Translations under genes and position numbers: made by a program
Assembly (NCBI RefSeq): GCF_004354015.1
Contig: NZ_SMRU01000023.1
Span: 1-64,000, forward strand
Reading direction: 5' to 3'
Source of the DNA: Arthrobacter terricola
GTDB taxonomy: Bacteria; Actinomycetota; Actinomycetes; Actinomycetales; Micrococcaceae
DNA: 64,000 nt
Part shown: in pieces, positions 24,560-33,660 of the stretch
Layout of the letters: each line of letters opens with the position of its first letter
Position numbering within the stretch: the stretch's first letter is position 1
Notes under the pieces: model-generated
What the model was told of the DNA's origin: nothing
The model's input: the letters and a program-made list of their open reading frames with translations, nothing else
Databases searched by the model: none

Positions 24560-27043
24560 TCAGCCCGTGGCGGGCAGCGCGTCGGGGATGCGCGGTTTTC
24601 TGTTGCCGGTGAAGGTGAACCTGGCGTCGTCGCCGTCGCCCTCCACGTCGACCACCACGATATCGCCGGGGTGCAGTTCTCCGAAGAGGATCTTCTCGGA
24701 GAGCTGGTCCTCGATTTCGCGCTGGATGGTGCGGCGCAACGGCCGGGCACCCATCGCGGGATCGTAGCCGCGGGTGGCCAGGAGCACCTTGGCGGCCGTG
24801 GTGAGTTCGATGCCCATGTCCTTCTCCTTCAGGTTCTCCTCCAGACGGCGGACCATCAGGTCCACGATCTGGATGATCTCGTCCTGGGTCAGCTGCGGGA
24901 ACACCACGACGTCGTCAACACGGTTCAGGAACTCAGGGCGGAACTGCTGCTTCAGTTCCTCGGTGACCCGCGCCCGCATCCGGTTGTAGCCCGTAACGGT
25001 GTCGGTGCCGGACTGGAAGCCCGTTGCCACGCTCTTGGAGATGTCACGCGTTCCCAGGTTGGTGGTCATGATAATCACCGTGTTCTTGAAGTCCACCACC
25101 CGGCCCTGGGAGTCGGTCAGGCGGCCGTCTTCGAGGATCTGCAGCAGCGAATTGAAGAGATCGGAGTGGGCTTTCTCCACTTCGTCGAACAGGACCACGG
25201 AGAACGGACGACGGCGGACCTTTTCGGTCAGCTGGCCGCCCTCTTCGTACCCGACGTAGCCCGGAGGGGCACCGAAGAGCCGGGACACCGTGTGCTTCTC
25301 GGAGTACTCGGACATGTCCAGCGTGATGAGGGCATCCTCTTCACCGAACAGGAACTCCGCGAGGGCCTTGGCGAGCTCGGTCTTTCCGACGCCGGTGGGG
25401 CCGGCGAAGATGAACGAACCGCCCGGGCGCTTCGGGTCCTTCAGGCCCGCACGCGTGCGCCGGATCGCCCGCGACACTGAACCGATCGCCTCATCCTGGC
25501 CGATGACCCGCTGGTGCAGCTCTGCTTCCATCGTCAGCAGGCGGGAAGACTCTTCCTCGGTGAGCTTGAAGACCGGTATGCCGGTGGACATTGCCAGTAC
25601 CTCGGCGATCAGGTCTTCATCCACCTTGGAGAAGCCTCCCGTGCCGCGGGACTTCCAGTTCGACTCCTGGGAGGCGTGTTCGGCCATGAGTGTGCGTTCG
25701 GTGCCGCGCAGGGAGGTGGCGCGATCGATGTCTCCGGCCTCGAGCGCGGACTCCTTCTCCTTTTTGATGGCACGGATCTTTTCGGCGAGGGTCTTGAGCT
25801 CCGGCGGAGCGGTCATCCGGCGGATGCGCAGGCGCGCGCCGGCTTCGTCGATCAGGTCGATCGCCTTGTCCGGCAGGAAACGGTCCGAAACGTACCGGTC
25901 GGAGAGGGCCGCGGCGGCGTCCAGCGCGCCGTCGGTGATCCGCACCCGGTGGTGCGCCTCGTAACGGGCCCGGAGCCCTTTCAGGATCTCAACGGTCAGG
26001 GCAACCGACGGTTCCTGGACCTGGATCGGCTGGAAACGGCGCTCGAGCGCGGCATCCTTTTCAATATGCTTACGGTACTCGTCCAAGGTGGTGGCACCGA
26101 TGGTCTGCAGTTCACCGCGGGCCAGCAACGGCTTCAGCATGGACGCGGCATCGATCGCCCCCTCGGCCGCACCGGCGCCCACCAGGGTGTGGATCTCGTC
26201 GATGAACAGGATGATGTCGCCACGGGTCCGGATTTCCTTCAGGACCTTCTTCAACCGCTCTTCGAAGTCACCGCGGTACCGGGAACCGGCCACGACGGAT
26301 CCCAGGTCCAGGGTATAGAGCTGCTTGTCCTTCAGGGTCGCCGGCACCATGCCGCGGACGATCGCCTGGGCCAGGCCCTCGACGACGGCGGTCTTGCCGA
26401 CCCCGGGCTCACCGACCAGCACGGGGTTGTTCTTGGTGCGCCGGGAGAGGACCTGCATGACGCGTTCCATCTCCAGCCCGCGGCCGATCACCGGATCAAG
26501 TCTGTTCTCCCGCGCGGCCTGCGTCAGGTTGTGGCCGAACTGGTCCAGGACCGCGGACCCTGCCGGGCCGGCCTCCAGCCGGGCCGCACCGACGCCCGCC
26601 TTCCCCTCGGATCCCGGTAACCCCTGAATGACCTGCCGGCGGACACTATCGAGGTCCGCTCCCAGCTTGGCAAGCACCTGCGCGGCAACACCTTCCCCTT
26701 CATGGATGAGGCCCAGCAGGAGGTGTTCGGTCCCGATGTAACTGTGCCCGAACTGCAACGCCTCGCGCAGGGCAAGCTCCAGGACCATTTTGGCGCGCGG
26801 GGTGAACGGAATGTGACCGGACGGGGCCTGGAGGCCTTTGCCGGCAAGGTCCTGCACCTGCTCACGGACGTCGTCGAGCGGAATATTCAGGACCTGGAGA
26901 ATTTTGACGCCCGTGCCTTCACCCTCATCGATCAATCCCAGAAGGAGGTGCTCGGTACCGATGAAATTGTGGTTGAGCAGCCGCGCCTCTTCCTGGGCCA
27001 GCACCACCACACGACGGGCACGCTCACTGAACCGCTCAAACAT
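24560..27043 (-). CDS. clpC: ATP-dependent Clp protease ATP-binding subunit ClpC
   Basis: The 827-residue product starts MFERFSERARRVVVLAQEEA, typical of ClpC. Two Clp_N repeats (about 1-140) precede AAA module 1 (Walker A GEPGVGKT at 211-218; Walker B IILFIDEIHTL near 280), a middle UVR-like coiled segment near 415-465, and AAA module 2 (Walker A GPTGVGKT at 548-555; the region after has SEKHTVSRLFGAPPGYVGYE, the pore loop). It unfolds substrates for ClpP and disaggregates proteins. Actinobacteria carry an essential ClpC1 in a housekeeping context; neighbours here suggest a second, stress-linked copy. Intact reading frame. Confidence 0.95.
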   Translation of the reverse strand: MFERFSERARRVVVLAQEEARLLNHNFIGTEHLLLGLIDEGEGTGVKILQVLNIPLDDVREQVQDLAGKGLQAPSGHIPFTPRAKMVLELALREALQFGHSYIGTEHLLLGLIHEGEGVAAQVLAKLGADLDSVRRQVIQGLPGSEGKAGVGAARLEAGPAGSAVLDQFGHNLTQAARENRLDPVIGRGLEMERVMQVLSRRTKNNPVLVGEPGVGKTAVVEGLAQAIVRGMVPATLKDKQLYTLDLGSVVAGSRYRGDFEERLKKVLKEIRTRGDIILFIDEIHTLVGAGAAEGAIDAASMLKPLLARGELQTIGATTLDEYRKHIEKDAALERRFQPIQVQEPSVALTVEILKGLRARYEAHHRVRITDGALDAAAALSDRYVSDRFLPDKAIDLIDEAGARLRIRRMTAPPELKTLAEKIRAIKKEKESALEAGDIDRATSLRGTERTLMAEHASQESNWKSRGTGGFSKVDEDLIAEVLAMSTGIPVFKLTEEESSRLLTMEAELHQRVIGQDEAIGSVSRAIRRTRAGLKDPKRPGGSFIFAGPTGVGKTELAKALAEFLFGEEDALITLDMSEYSEKHTVSRLFGAPPGYVGYEEGGQLTEKVRRRPFSVVLFDEVEKAHSDLFNSLLQILEDGRLTDSQGRVVDFKNTVIIMTTNLGTRDISKSVATGFQSGTDTVTGYNRMRARVTEELKQQFRPEFLNRVDDVVVFPQLTQDEIIQIVDLMVRRLEENLKEKDMGIELTTAAKVLLATRGYDPAMGARPLRRTIQREIEDQLSEKILFGELHPGDIVVVDVEGDGDDARFTFTGNRKPRIPDALPATG

Positions 27044-27257
27044 CTCGCCACACTCCCGGCCTGGCTCCTCCTCTGATGCTACGCCCCGGGCCTGCACAGC
27101 GTTCACCAGAAGGCCCGGCATGCAGAGCAAGGGCAGCACAGGAAACAGACCGCAACGGACCGCCCGGCCCTACTCTGCCATCAACCGACTGGACGGCGCC
27201 CCTGGGTGGACCGTGGCCATCCGCCGGACCAGATGTCTTCCGGTACCCGGTGCCAGG

Positions 27258-27467
27258 TCAGTCGGGGATGTCGGTGATGATCTCGGTGACGGCCCACCCG
27301 AGGATTTCCAGTTCCTGGGCCGGGGGATCGTGCACGGCGTAGAGGTAGGCTTTGAATTCGGCAGGTCCGGCGCTTCCGCCGTTTCCCCAGTACCTGGCCC
27401 ACAACTGGTCCAGGGTGGCCGTGCCCCGTTGAAGGTATTCCCGCGCTGTCTTCCGTGGATCATCCAT
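27258..27467 (-). CDS. Small soluble protein, unknown (palindrome-controlled)
   Basis: Start chosen at the ATG of MDDPRKTAREYLQRGTATLD; 69 residues. The middle reads LWARYWGNGGSAGPAEFKAY and the end DPPAQELEILGWAVTEIITD, a pattern of a small helical protein found in Arthrobacter-type genomes without known function. The palindrome relative AGTAAGGGTGCTTAGCAT lies 41-58 bases upstream on the same strand. Divergent from the GAF-ANTAR gene. Confidence 0.65.
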   Translation of the reverse strand: MDDPRKTAREYLQRGTATLDQLWARYWGNGGSAGPAEFKAYLYAVHDPPAQELEILGWAVTEIITDIPD

Positions 27468-27507
27468 GAGTATCGTGCCCGCAGTCGGTAACGTTCCATC
27501 CAAAGAG

Positions 27508-27525
27508 ATGCTAAGCACCCTTACT
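27508..27525. promoter_or_regulatory. TAAG...CTTA-type palindromic site
   Basis: On the minus strand this reads AGTAAGGGTGCTTAGCAT, with the conserved TAAG-x4-CTTAGCAT arrangement. It sits between the divergent 69-residue gene (27467) and the GAF-ANTAR gene (27643). Three arms match the sites at 12915, 29836 and 44500. Confidence 0.5.
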
Positions 27526-27642
27526 TTTTACTCTAGGCCGATCCACGGTTTTGGATCAAGGAGTCAACCGCGCGGTTCCCCATCCCGGGGGGCGCCTGGC
27601 GGCGGGGTACGGTATGCGCGCGTGGGTTCTACCATGGTGGTC

Positions 27643-28371
27643 ATGGACCCTGCTGAGCATCTTCTTGACCTTCACGAACTGGTGGCCGGTACTGCCGATA
27701 TCAAGGCCGTCCTGGACGCGGTGACCGGTTTCGCCTCGGCTGCGGTGGCGCAGTCGGCGGGCGAAGGGATCGACTGCGCCTTGACGCTGCGTCGGCGCAA
27801 GCGCACGGCCACGGTGGCCGGCAGCAGTGAGAAGGCAGTCCTTTTGGATGCCATCGAGCAGAGCCTGGGGGATGGCCCGTGCCTGGAGGCCCTGGATGCC
27901 GGCCGCCCGGTGCTCCTGGCCGACGTCGGGACAGATATCCGGTGGCCGGCGTACAGCCGTGCGCTGGCTGAGGCGGGGTGCCGGTCGGCATTGGGTGTTC
28001 CGATGGATCTGGGCGCCACGTCCGAAGCGGTGCTGAACTTTTTCGGGCCGCTGCCCGGCGTGTTCACCCCCGAGGTGATCGACGCCGCGACAGGGTTCGC
28101 CGAGGTCGCCGGGAGCACCTTGCGCCTGGCGATCCGGATCGAAGCGGTCGAACACACCAACACCGACCTGAAAGCCGCGATGGCCAGCCGGTCCGTGATC
28201 GACGTCGCGTGCGGGATCATCATGGCCCAGAACCGGTGCACCCACGAGCAGGCCGTCGCGATCCTGACCGCAGCCTCAAGTCACCGGAACCAGAAAATGC
28301 ATGCCGTCGCCGGTGACATCGTCATGGCCCTGAACGACGACCCCGAACATCTGATGCGATTCGAGGACTAA
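27643..28371 (+). CDS. GAF and ANTAR domain transcription antitermination regulator
   Basis: Start at ATG 27643 (alternative 27634). The 242-residue product has a GAF domain over about 1-165 (SAGEGIDCALTLRRRKRTAT, DGPCLEALDAGRPVLLADVG) and a C-terminal ANTAR domain from about 190 (SVIDVACGIIMAQNRCTHEQ, AVAILTAASSHRNQKMHAVA). ANTAR domains bind two-hexanucleotide-loop RNA hairpins and prevent termination; the GAF domain would sense a small ligand or redox state. Actinobacterial members lack a kinase partner nearby, as here. Confidence 0.9.
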   Translation: MDPAEHLLDLHELVAGTADIKAVLDAVTGFASAAVAQSAGEGIDCALTLRRRKRTATVAGSSEKAVLLDAIEQSLGDGPCLEALDAGRPVLLADVGTDIRWPAYSRALAEAGCRSALGVPMDLGATSEAVLNFFGPLPGVFTPEVIDAATGFAEVAGSTLRLAIRIEAVEHTNTDLKAAMASRSVIDVACGIIMAQNRCTHEQAVAILTAASSHRNQKMHAVAGDIVMALNDDPEHLMRFED

Positions 28372-28673
28372 AACCGGATGCACGGCCTCCCAGGGGCGGA
28401 ACCGGGGCAGGGTCGGGCGCGTTGGCCGCCTTGCAGCGCAGCTCGGGCCGTTGCGAAGACGCGTTGCCGGAAACAGGTGGCGACCGTTGGCTCCCGGGGC
28501 ACGGGCACGGTGTCTCATGGGTTCATGCAGCCACGGGGTGGGCCGCCGGGTGGAGCGTCCGTGCATGTGCCTGTACGAGGTGGGCTCCGGCCTTGACACG
28601 ATCCTGCGGTGTCTTGGCACCGGGTGCGGGCGTAGGATGTCCGGTGAAAGCCATGACTGCCGAGGAGGTAGCA
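28372..28673. other. Intergenic region before the coiled-coil gene
   Basis: Nothing coding is supported in 302 bases. GAGGAGGTA at about 28661-28669 is the ribosome site of the following gene. Confidence 0.3.
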
Positions 28674-29087
28674 ATGACCGGAAAGACCAAGGCTGCCCGC
28701 GGTCCAAGGGAAGCGGCACATGCTGCCCAGGACCGTGCAGAGGAATGGCTCAAGGAGGCGGCCGGCAGGGCCTCGCCCCAGGCGCAGGCCGCCGTCCGTT
28801 GGGCTCTGTCCATGGTTGACGAAGCCCACGTACCCGATGTCGTTCACGGGGTGGTGGTTACCCTGACGGGAAACAGGAAGGTCGCCAACCGGGCCCGGAA
28901 GGCCGCGTCGCGCGCTGTACGGCGGGCCGAGCGGAAACTCAATGCCGCCGACCGCACTTTCGGAAAGACTCTGTTTGTTTCCGCCCTGGTCGCCGCCGTG
29001 GTTGCCGTTGCCGGGGTCCTGGCCTGGAGGGCCGCGAGCAGCGGTCCGGAGTCCGGGGAATCCGGGGCGGAGCGACGGTCCCGGTAG
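28674..29087 (+). CDS. Alanine-rich protein with C-terminal membrane anchor
   Basis: The ATG at 28674 has an excellent ribosome site (GAGGAGGTAGCA). The 137-residue product has basic and alanine-rich amphipathic helices (REAAHAAQDRAEEWLKEAAG, RASPQAQAAVRWALSMVDEA, NRARKAASRAVRRAERKLNA) and a final membrane helix (LFVSALVAAVVAVAGVLAW), then a polar tail. It is similar in style to the DUF3618 operon proteins and may stabilise membranes under stress; this is inference. Confidence 0.65.
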   Translation: MTGKTKAARGPREAAHAAQDRAEEWLKEAAGRASPQAQAAVRWALSMVDEAHVPDVVHGVVVTLTGNRKVANRARKAASRAVRRAERKLNAADRTFGKTLFVSALVAAVVAVAGVLAWRAASSGPESGESGAERRSR

Positions 29088-29094
29088 TCCGGAA

Positions 29095-29642
29095 TCATCC
29101 ATCGGATTCCCGGTTGTTTGCGCGATGCTCATGACGTCGACGACGAAAACAACACGGAAGAGGATCGCCGGCAGGCCAGGCATCGCGGGGCAGCGCTGCT
29201 GAGGACGCCGGCACGGATGGGTCTGGATCTGTGGCAGCGGATGGGACAGTGACCGGCCGGGCAGCAGACTCTGCCCGCGTGCCGGCCAGGCGTTCGTCCG
29301 TACGAACCACCCGGCTTTCCAATTGGGCCCCCTCCGGGGGCGGTGCGGAACTGTCTCCGGACGGCTCGTTCCTGATGACAGGCAAAGCTGCGGTGTCGAA
29401 AAGTCGGTATTCCCTTGTGGGAATGCGGATTGCTTTTCCGGCGGCCCCGGCTTTCTCCCGGATGAAATCCCGGTCCTCCCGGGAGAGTACGACCTGCCCG
29501 TTCGGGTCACACGGCATATCCCCGCGTGCGTCGTTGGTGACCTTGGCCGACATGGCGGGGGCAGGACCAAACACGCCGGATTCTCCAGAAGCCACGTCCG
29601 GATACCGGAATCGAGCCGCTCCCACTCATCCTTGAGGCTCAC
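29095..29642 (-). pseudogene. SLKDEW family protein, frameshifted copy
   Basis: From 29642 the minus strand reads SLKDEWERLDSGIRTWLLEN and PACLVLPPP; after a one-base loss near 29550-29556 the next frame continues AMSAKVTNDARG, VVLSREDRDFIREKAGAAGK and FDTAALPVIRNEPS, matching the intact copy at 18783-19091 residue for residue in order. The second frame then runs on into a Pro/Ser/Ala-rich extension of about 75 residues and stops at 29095. The break is in a run of C. Mutation is likely unless it is a sequencing slip. Confidence 0.65.
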
Positions 29643-29835
29643 ACTCGTCCATACCGCCTTGCCGGCCTGTCCGAATGAATTCCGCCCAGATTACCCCTGA
29701 CCTCCGGCGGACGATAGCACGGGGACGTTGTTGCGTCTTGGCGAAAGGGAAACCGGCCCTCCCCGGTGGCTTGGCCTGCAGGCACCCCATAAACATGGAA
29801 GGCCTTTACCTGTAAGCTAAAGCCTTACCGGGGAT

Positions 29836-29853
29836 AATCAGCATGCTTAGCAT
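29836..29853. promoter_or_regulatory. AATCAGCATGCTTAGCAT site before the NRAMP gene
   Basis: Sits 30-48 bases upstream of the transporter start. The core AGCATGCTTAG matches the palindrome at 12915-12928, and the trailing GCAT matches the site at 27508. The position would allow it to overlap a promoter. Confidence 0.55.
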
Positions 29854-29883
29854 TTGACGTTCCGTTAAGAGCAGGAGAACGAG

Positions 29884-31278
29884 ATGAGTTCCGTGCACGC
29901 CACCGGACCCGAGTCCGGAAAATCCCCGGCCGGCGTCGACAAACCCGGGGATTCCTCCGATCGGGGGAAAGCACCGTCGGGCACGAAACGATCACCGATA
30001 GTACGGTTCCTCAGCCTCCTCGGTCCGGGCCTGGTCACGGGCTCGGCCGATGATGACCCGTCCGGGATCGCGACCTACGCCCAGGTCGGCGCCACCTTCT
30101 CCAACGGGATGCTGTGGACCGCGCCGGTGACCTTGCCGATGATGATGGCAGTCCAGGAGATCTGCGACCGTACCGCCCTGGCCACCGGGGACAGCCTGGG
30201 CAGGCTGGCGCGCCGGAAGTTCTCCCGCAAACCGCGGGTGGTGATCGCGATCCTGATCGTGGCACTGCTGGGGGCGAACACCCTGAATGCGGCGGCTGAC
30301 CTGATGGCGGTAGGACAGGGCATGGAACTGTTCGGCGCGGGACCGGCCCAGCTGTGGAGCGCGATCGCCGGCATCGGCATCGCCATCGTCCTGGTCGCCG
30401 GCGGGTTCGTCATCATTGCCAAGATCTTCAAGTGGCTCTGCTTGGCCCTGCTGGCCTATGTGGCGGTGCTGTTCGTGGCCAAGGTGGACTGGGCCGACGT
30501 CGTCGCCGGCCTGCTGGGACTGCAGTTCCGCTTCAGCTGGGACTACCTGGGCCTGATCGTCGCGGTCTTGGGCACCACCATCTCCCCCTACCTGTTCTTC
30601 TGGCAAAGCGCGCAACGGGTCGAGGAACTCCGGGAGGAAGACCACGGGAACGCCCGACCAGAGAGCCTCGAAGAAAGCGGCACCGCACCGGCCCACCGCA
30701 AACTCCGCAACGCCCGCGCGGACGTTTTCACCGGCATGTTCTTCTCCGTCCTGGTCATGTTCGCCATCATCGCCGCCACCGCCGCGACGCTCGGAAAGAA
30801 CGGCACGGACATCAAAACCGCCGCGGATGCCGCCAAGGCCCTTGAACCCATCGCGGGCCCGGCAGCCAAGTTCCTCTTCGCCGCCGGCTTCGTCGGCTCC
30901 GGGATCCTGGCAATACCCGTCCTCGCGGCCTCCGGTTCAGCCGGGCTGGCCGGCCTGCTGGGCAAGAACTGGGGTCTGGACCGGCGGCCCAGCAAGGCAC
31001 GCACGTTCTATGTGCTGCTCGGCGTGGGAACCATCGGCGGCGTCATCATCAGCCTCTTCGACTCCGACCCCATCGGACTGCTGGTCCTGAGCGCCATCAT
31101 CAACGGGATTGCCGCCGCCCCGTTCCTCATCGTCACCATGCTCATCTCCCGGGACAAAGACCTCATGGGCAAATACCGCAACGGAAAACTCGCAGCCACC
31201 CTCGGCTGGTCCACCACCGCGATCATGGTCCTCGCCGGCGCCGTCGGCATCTGGACCGCGGTCACAGGGGCAGCCTAA
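29884..31278 (+). CDS. NRAMP-family divalent metal transporter, non-canonical
   Basis: A 464-residue protein with a 40-residue hydrophilic N-terminus and about 11 membrane helices. In helix 1 the usual DPGN is replaced by DDDPSG (residues 56-61, GSADDDPSGIATY) and in helix 6 the usual A/M-P-H is replaced by TTISPYLFFWQSAQ (231-243). These motifs define a broad NRAMP-related clade in actinobacteria rather than classical MntH, so the transported ion (Mn, Fe, Mg or other) is not certain. A polar loop near 250-272 is charged. The gene has a GAGCAGGAGAACGAG ribosome site. It is intact, and a relic of its C-terminal half lies at 33661-34353. Confidence 0.88.
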   Translation: MSSVHATGPESGKSPAGVDKPGDSSDRGKAPSGTKRSPIVRFLSLLGPGLVTGSADDDPSGIATYAQVGATFSNGMLWTAPVTLPMMMAVQEICDRTALATGDSLGRLARRKFSRKPRVVIAILIVALLGANTLNAAADLMAVGQGMELFGAGPAQLWSAIAGIGIAIVLVAGGFVIIAKIFKWLCLALLAYVAVLFVAKVDWADVVAGLLGLQFRFSWDYLGLIVAVLGTTISPYLFFWQSAQRVEELREEDHGNARPESLEESGTAPAHRKLRNARADVFTGMFFSVLVMFAIIAATAATLGKNGTDIKTAADAAKALEPIAGPAAKFLFAAGFVGSGILAIPVLAASGSAGLAGLLGKNWGLDRRPSKARTFYVLLGVGTIGGVIISLFDSDPIGLLVLSAIINGIAAAPFLIVTMLISRDKDLMGKYRNGKLAATLGWSTTAIMVLAGAVGIWTAVTGAA

Positions 31279-31619
31279 CCATCGGCAATCAGGACCGGAA
31301 GCGGCTCGAAGAGGCTCACGCAGGCCAGGAACCACCGGCCTCCGAGGGATAGCTGTTGAGGATGTAGTCCGTTTGCGGCCTGCCCGATCATGCGCAGACC
31401 CGGAAACGTCCTCGTCTTTCCGTCGGTTTCCGAACGGAGTCCCGCGTGCCGCAGCGCGGCATGGAAAGCGTGCTCGGACACGGGAACTATCCGGTTCAGG
31501 CAACACCAGCTGACGTAAAGCCCATACAACGATCCAGCGTCGATCCCAGAGTCGCTTTCATCGTCCCGGACAACGCACGCCTGGAGGAACTGGTTGATTT
31601 GTTCAGGGGTCATGTCCAC
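31275..31619 (-). CDS. Hypothetical protein with primase/winged-helix-like segment
   Basis: The 114-residue product reads QINQFLQACVVRDDESDSGI, DAGSLYGLYVSWCCLNRIVP and VSEHAFHAALRHAGLRSETD. That order (acidic Y-x-x-Y...W, then a helix pair) is reminiscent of the C-terminal winged helix of phage-type primase/helicases, but it is short and stands alone. It overlaps the NRAMP gene end by 4 bases on the opposite strand. Function unknown. Confidence 0.55.
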   Translation of the reverse strand: MDMTPEQINQFLQACVVRDDESDSGIDAGSLYGLYVSWCCLNRIVPVSEHAFHAALRHAGLRSETDGKTRTFPGLRMIGQAANGLHPQQLSLGGRWFLACVSLFEPLPVLIADG

Positions 31620-31893
31620 ACCATTTCGCCGCGTGCTCCATCGAGCAGATCGTACCCATCGCGGGCCGGTAGCTCATTGTAGATACCGTGAGGCCTCCCC
31701 GTCTCGTATGGTGGCGGTGTTTTCGTCGGAGGCTCCTGGGCTAAGGCGCGCTATGGGAATTGTCCTGTTGTTCGCCTTCGTCCACGACCTCCGCGGTGTT
31801 GTTCCGGCGTCGGCTCCTGAACCTCGGAGTGAGTCCCAAAGGCGGCAACCCCGAGGGCCTTCCGACGGCGAGGCACCCGGATGTTCGCGTAGA

Positions 31894-32163
31894 TCAAAAA
31901 AGCAAAAGGGGGAGTTGGAGATGGCGCAGGCCGTGGTGCGCGATGGCATCGAGCAGGTCTTCCTTGCGGTCGATGTATCCGTAGATGGTCATCACACCGC
32001 AGTGCAGCCAGCGCGCCTGGGCGGGAATCGTGAGGGCTTCCAGGCCCTCGAGGTCGGCCAGTTCCAGCGCCGCCTCGACGACCTGCTCGCGGGTCAGGGA
32101 CCCGCGGGGGCGGCGTTTGCGTGCGGTCTTGACAGCCCCGCTGGGGATGGCATTCGCCTTCAT
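31894..32163 (-). pseudogene. TetR-type regulator, N-terminal fragment
   Basis: The 89-residue frame carries the TetR helix-turn-helix: SLTREQVVEAALELADLEGL then EALTIPAQARWLHCGVMTIY and GYIDRKEDLLDAIAHHGLRH. It ends right after the DNA-binding domain; the ligand-binding domain of about 120 residues is missing, and downstream frames show no continuation. It could still bind DNA as a monomer but is more likely a truncated gene. Confidence 0.65.
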
Positions 32164-32485
32164 CGCTGTCCATATCGCCGTCTACGGCTTCTACATGGGC
32201 GCTTCCTTCGGACCGCCTGGGTCGCGGGGAATGCGAGGCCTGGAGGGGTCCATCGGTGCCATTTGTCTCCGCCCCCGGGGGCCAGCGCGCGTCAGGGATT
32301 GGAGAATTCCGTTGGTTCTGGGTTCTGGAGCTTCTCCCGCTGCTGGCCCCGTGCGGCAGCTGGCCTGCTGGCCAGGCTCATCCACCTCAGGCAGGTGGTC
32401 CTGGCCATGATTGAACAGCATCGCGGGCCCTGGCCGCGCGAGTAAGGCATGGCTGCCGGGCCCGGCTGTTGCCGTGCCAACTGGG
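32164..32485. other. Intergenic region between the TetR fragment and the CDF gene
   Basis: No reliable frame. Plus-strand open sequence up to 32445 (FWSFSRCWPRAAAGLLARL) is a composition effect. No terminator hairpin was spotted. Confidence 0.3.
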
Positions 32486-33514
32486 TCATCTCATCTGATC
32501 GCCCTCTGCCGGGGGTGTTGTCCGGCGGTGTTGTTGGTCGGTGGTTTTCGTGCGCACGCGGGCATCGAACGTCAGGGCGGGTTCGTCGGGGGTTGCGAGT
32601 GTGAGGACTGCTTCTTCGATGGTGGCGTGATCCTCGAGTTCGCGTTCGACCCGGCGCAGGGCGATGGCGACCACGTGTTCCCGGAGGTCGCCTTTGATGT
32701 CGACGGCCGCGACAAGATAAAGCTTGCGGGGGCCGACGAATTCCAGGTGCAGGTAGGTCAGGCGGTCGATGTCGGGGTGTTCCAGGATCCGGGTTGCCAT
32801 GGTTTGCTCAAGTTCGTCGGTGACGCCCTGGCCGACGAGGAACCGGCGGTTGCGGTCGATCAGCACGACCGCGACAGCCCCGAGGAGAAGGCCGACAAGG
32901 ATGGACCCGAGCGCGTCCGGTAGCGCCGATCCTGTGGCTTGGTGCAGTAAGACGCCCAAGGAGGCGATGGCCAGGCCGAGCAGTGCGGCGCTGTCTTCGG
33001 CGAAAACGGCACGCATGGTCGGATCTGAACTCTTCAGTACCTGTTCAAGGGTGCGCCGTTCAAGCTCTCTCGCCGCGTTGCGCGCCTGCCGGAACGCCTG
33101 GATGAACGAGGCCCCTTCGAGGAGGAAGGAGACGGCCAGGACAGCGTAGGCGACGACGAAATCACCGGCAGGCTCCGGTGCGAAAAGCTGCTGGATGCCG
33201 TGCATGACCGACACCACCGCACCGGCGGTGAACAAACCGAACGCGGCAAACATCGACCAGACGTATGCTTCCCTGCCGTAGCCCATCGGATGGGTTGCGT
33301 CGCGCTGCTTCGAGGATCTCCTTTCGGCCACGAGAAGGAAAACCTGGTTTCCCGTATCAGCCCAGGAGTGGGCCGCCTCAGCGATCATGGAAGCGGACCC
33401 GGTGATCACGGCAGCAAATGTTTTTGCCGCGGCAACAAGCAGGTTGGTAGTGAAGGCCAGGATCACGGTCATGAGCGATGAGGATGGCATCCTGACCCTG
33501 CCGGTGTGAGCCAT
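32486..33514 (-). CDS. Cation diffusion facilitator (CDF) family transporter
   Basis: The start at 33514 gives 342 residues. Six membrane helices carry the CDF metal site: HSWAD at residues 49-53 (HxxxD) in helix 2 and FAEDSAALLG at 171-180 in helix 5. A cytoplasmic domain follows, with a DREVV-like beta domain (LTYLHLEFVGPRKLYLVAAV) and a charged tail. CDF proteins export Zn, Co, Cd or Fe out of the cytoplasm by proton exchange. The NRAMP-C relic is the next gene upstream in the same direction. Metal specificity is not predicted. Confidence 0.9.
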   Translation of the reverse strand: MAHTGRVRMPSSSLMTVILAFTTNLLVAAAKTFAAVITGSASMIAEAAHSWADTGNQVFLLVAERRSSKQRDATHPMGYGREAYVWSMFAAFGLFTAGAVVSVMHGIQQLFAPEPAGDFVVAYAVLAVSFLLEGASFIQAFRQARNAARELERRTLEQVLKSSDPTMRAVFAEDSAALLGLAIASLGVLLHQATGSALPDALGSILVGLLLGAVAVVLIDRNRRFLVGQGVTDELEQTMATRILEHPDIDRLTYLHLEFVGPRKLYLVAAVDIKGDLREHVVAIALRRVERELEDHATIEEAVLTLATPDEPALTFDARVRTKTTDQQHRRTTPPAEGDQMR

Positions 33515-33660
33515 GGAACCTACCGTACCCGCCGGCGCGGGATCGGAGCACGACCGCCGGAGCTGCGGAAACATTCGTGTCGGCGACCGGGCAAGCCGGT
33601 TGCTTGCCCCGGCGCCGTCATCCCGGTCACGGGCGGAATGCACCTGCCCTGCATGGGGGC

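Noticed and set aside
24521..25480. Plus-strand open frame across the clpC 3' half
   Set aside because: It is antisense to a conserved AAA+ gene, and the apparent composition is the shadow of it.
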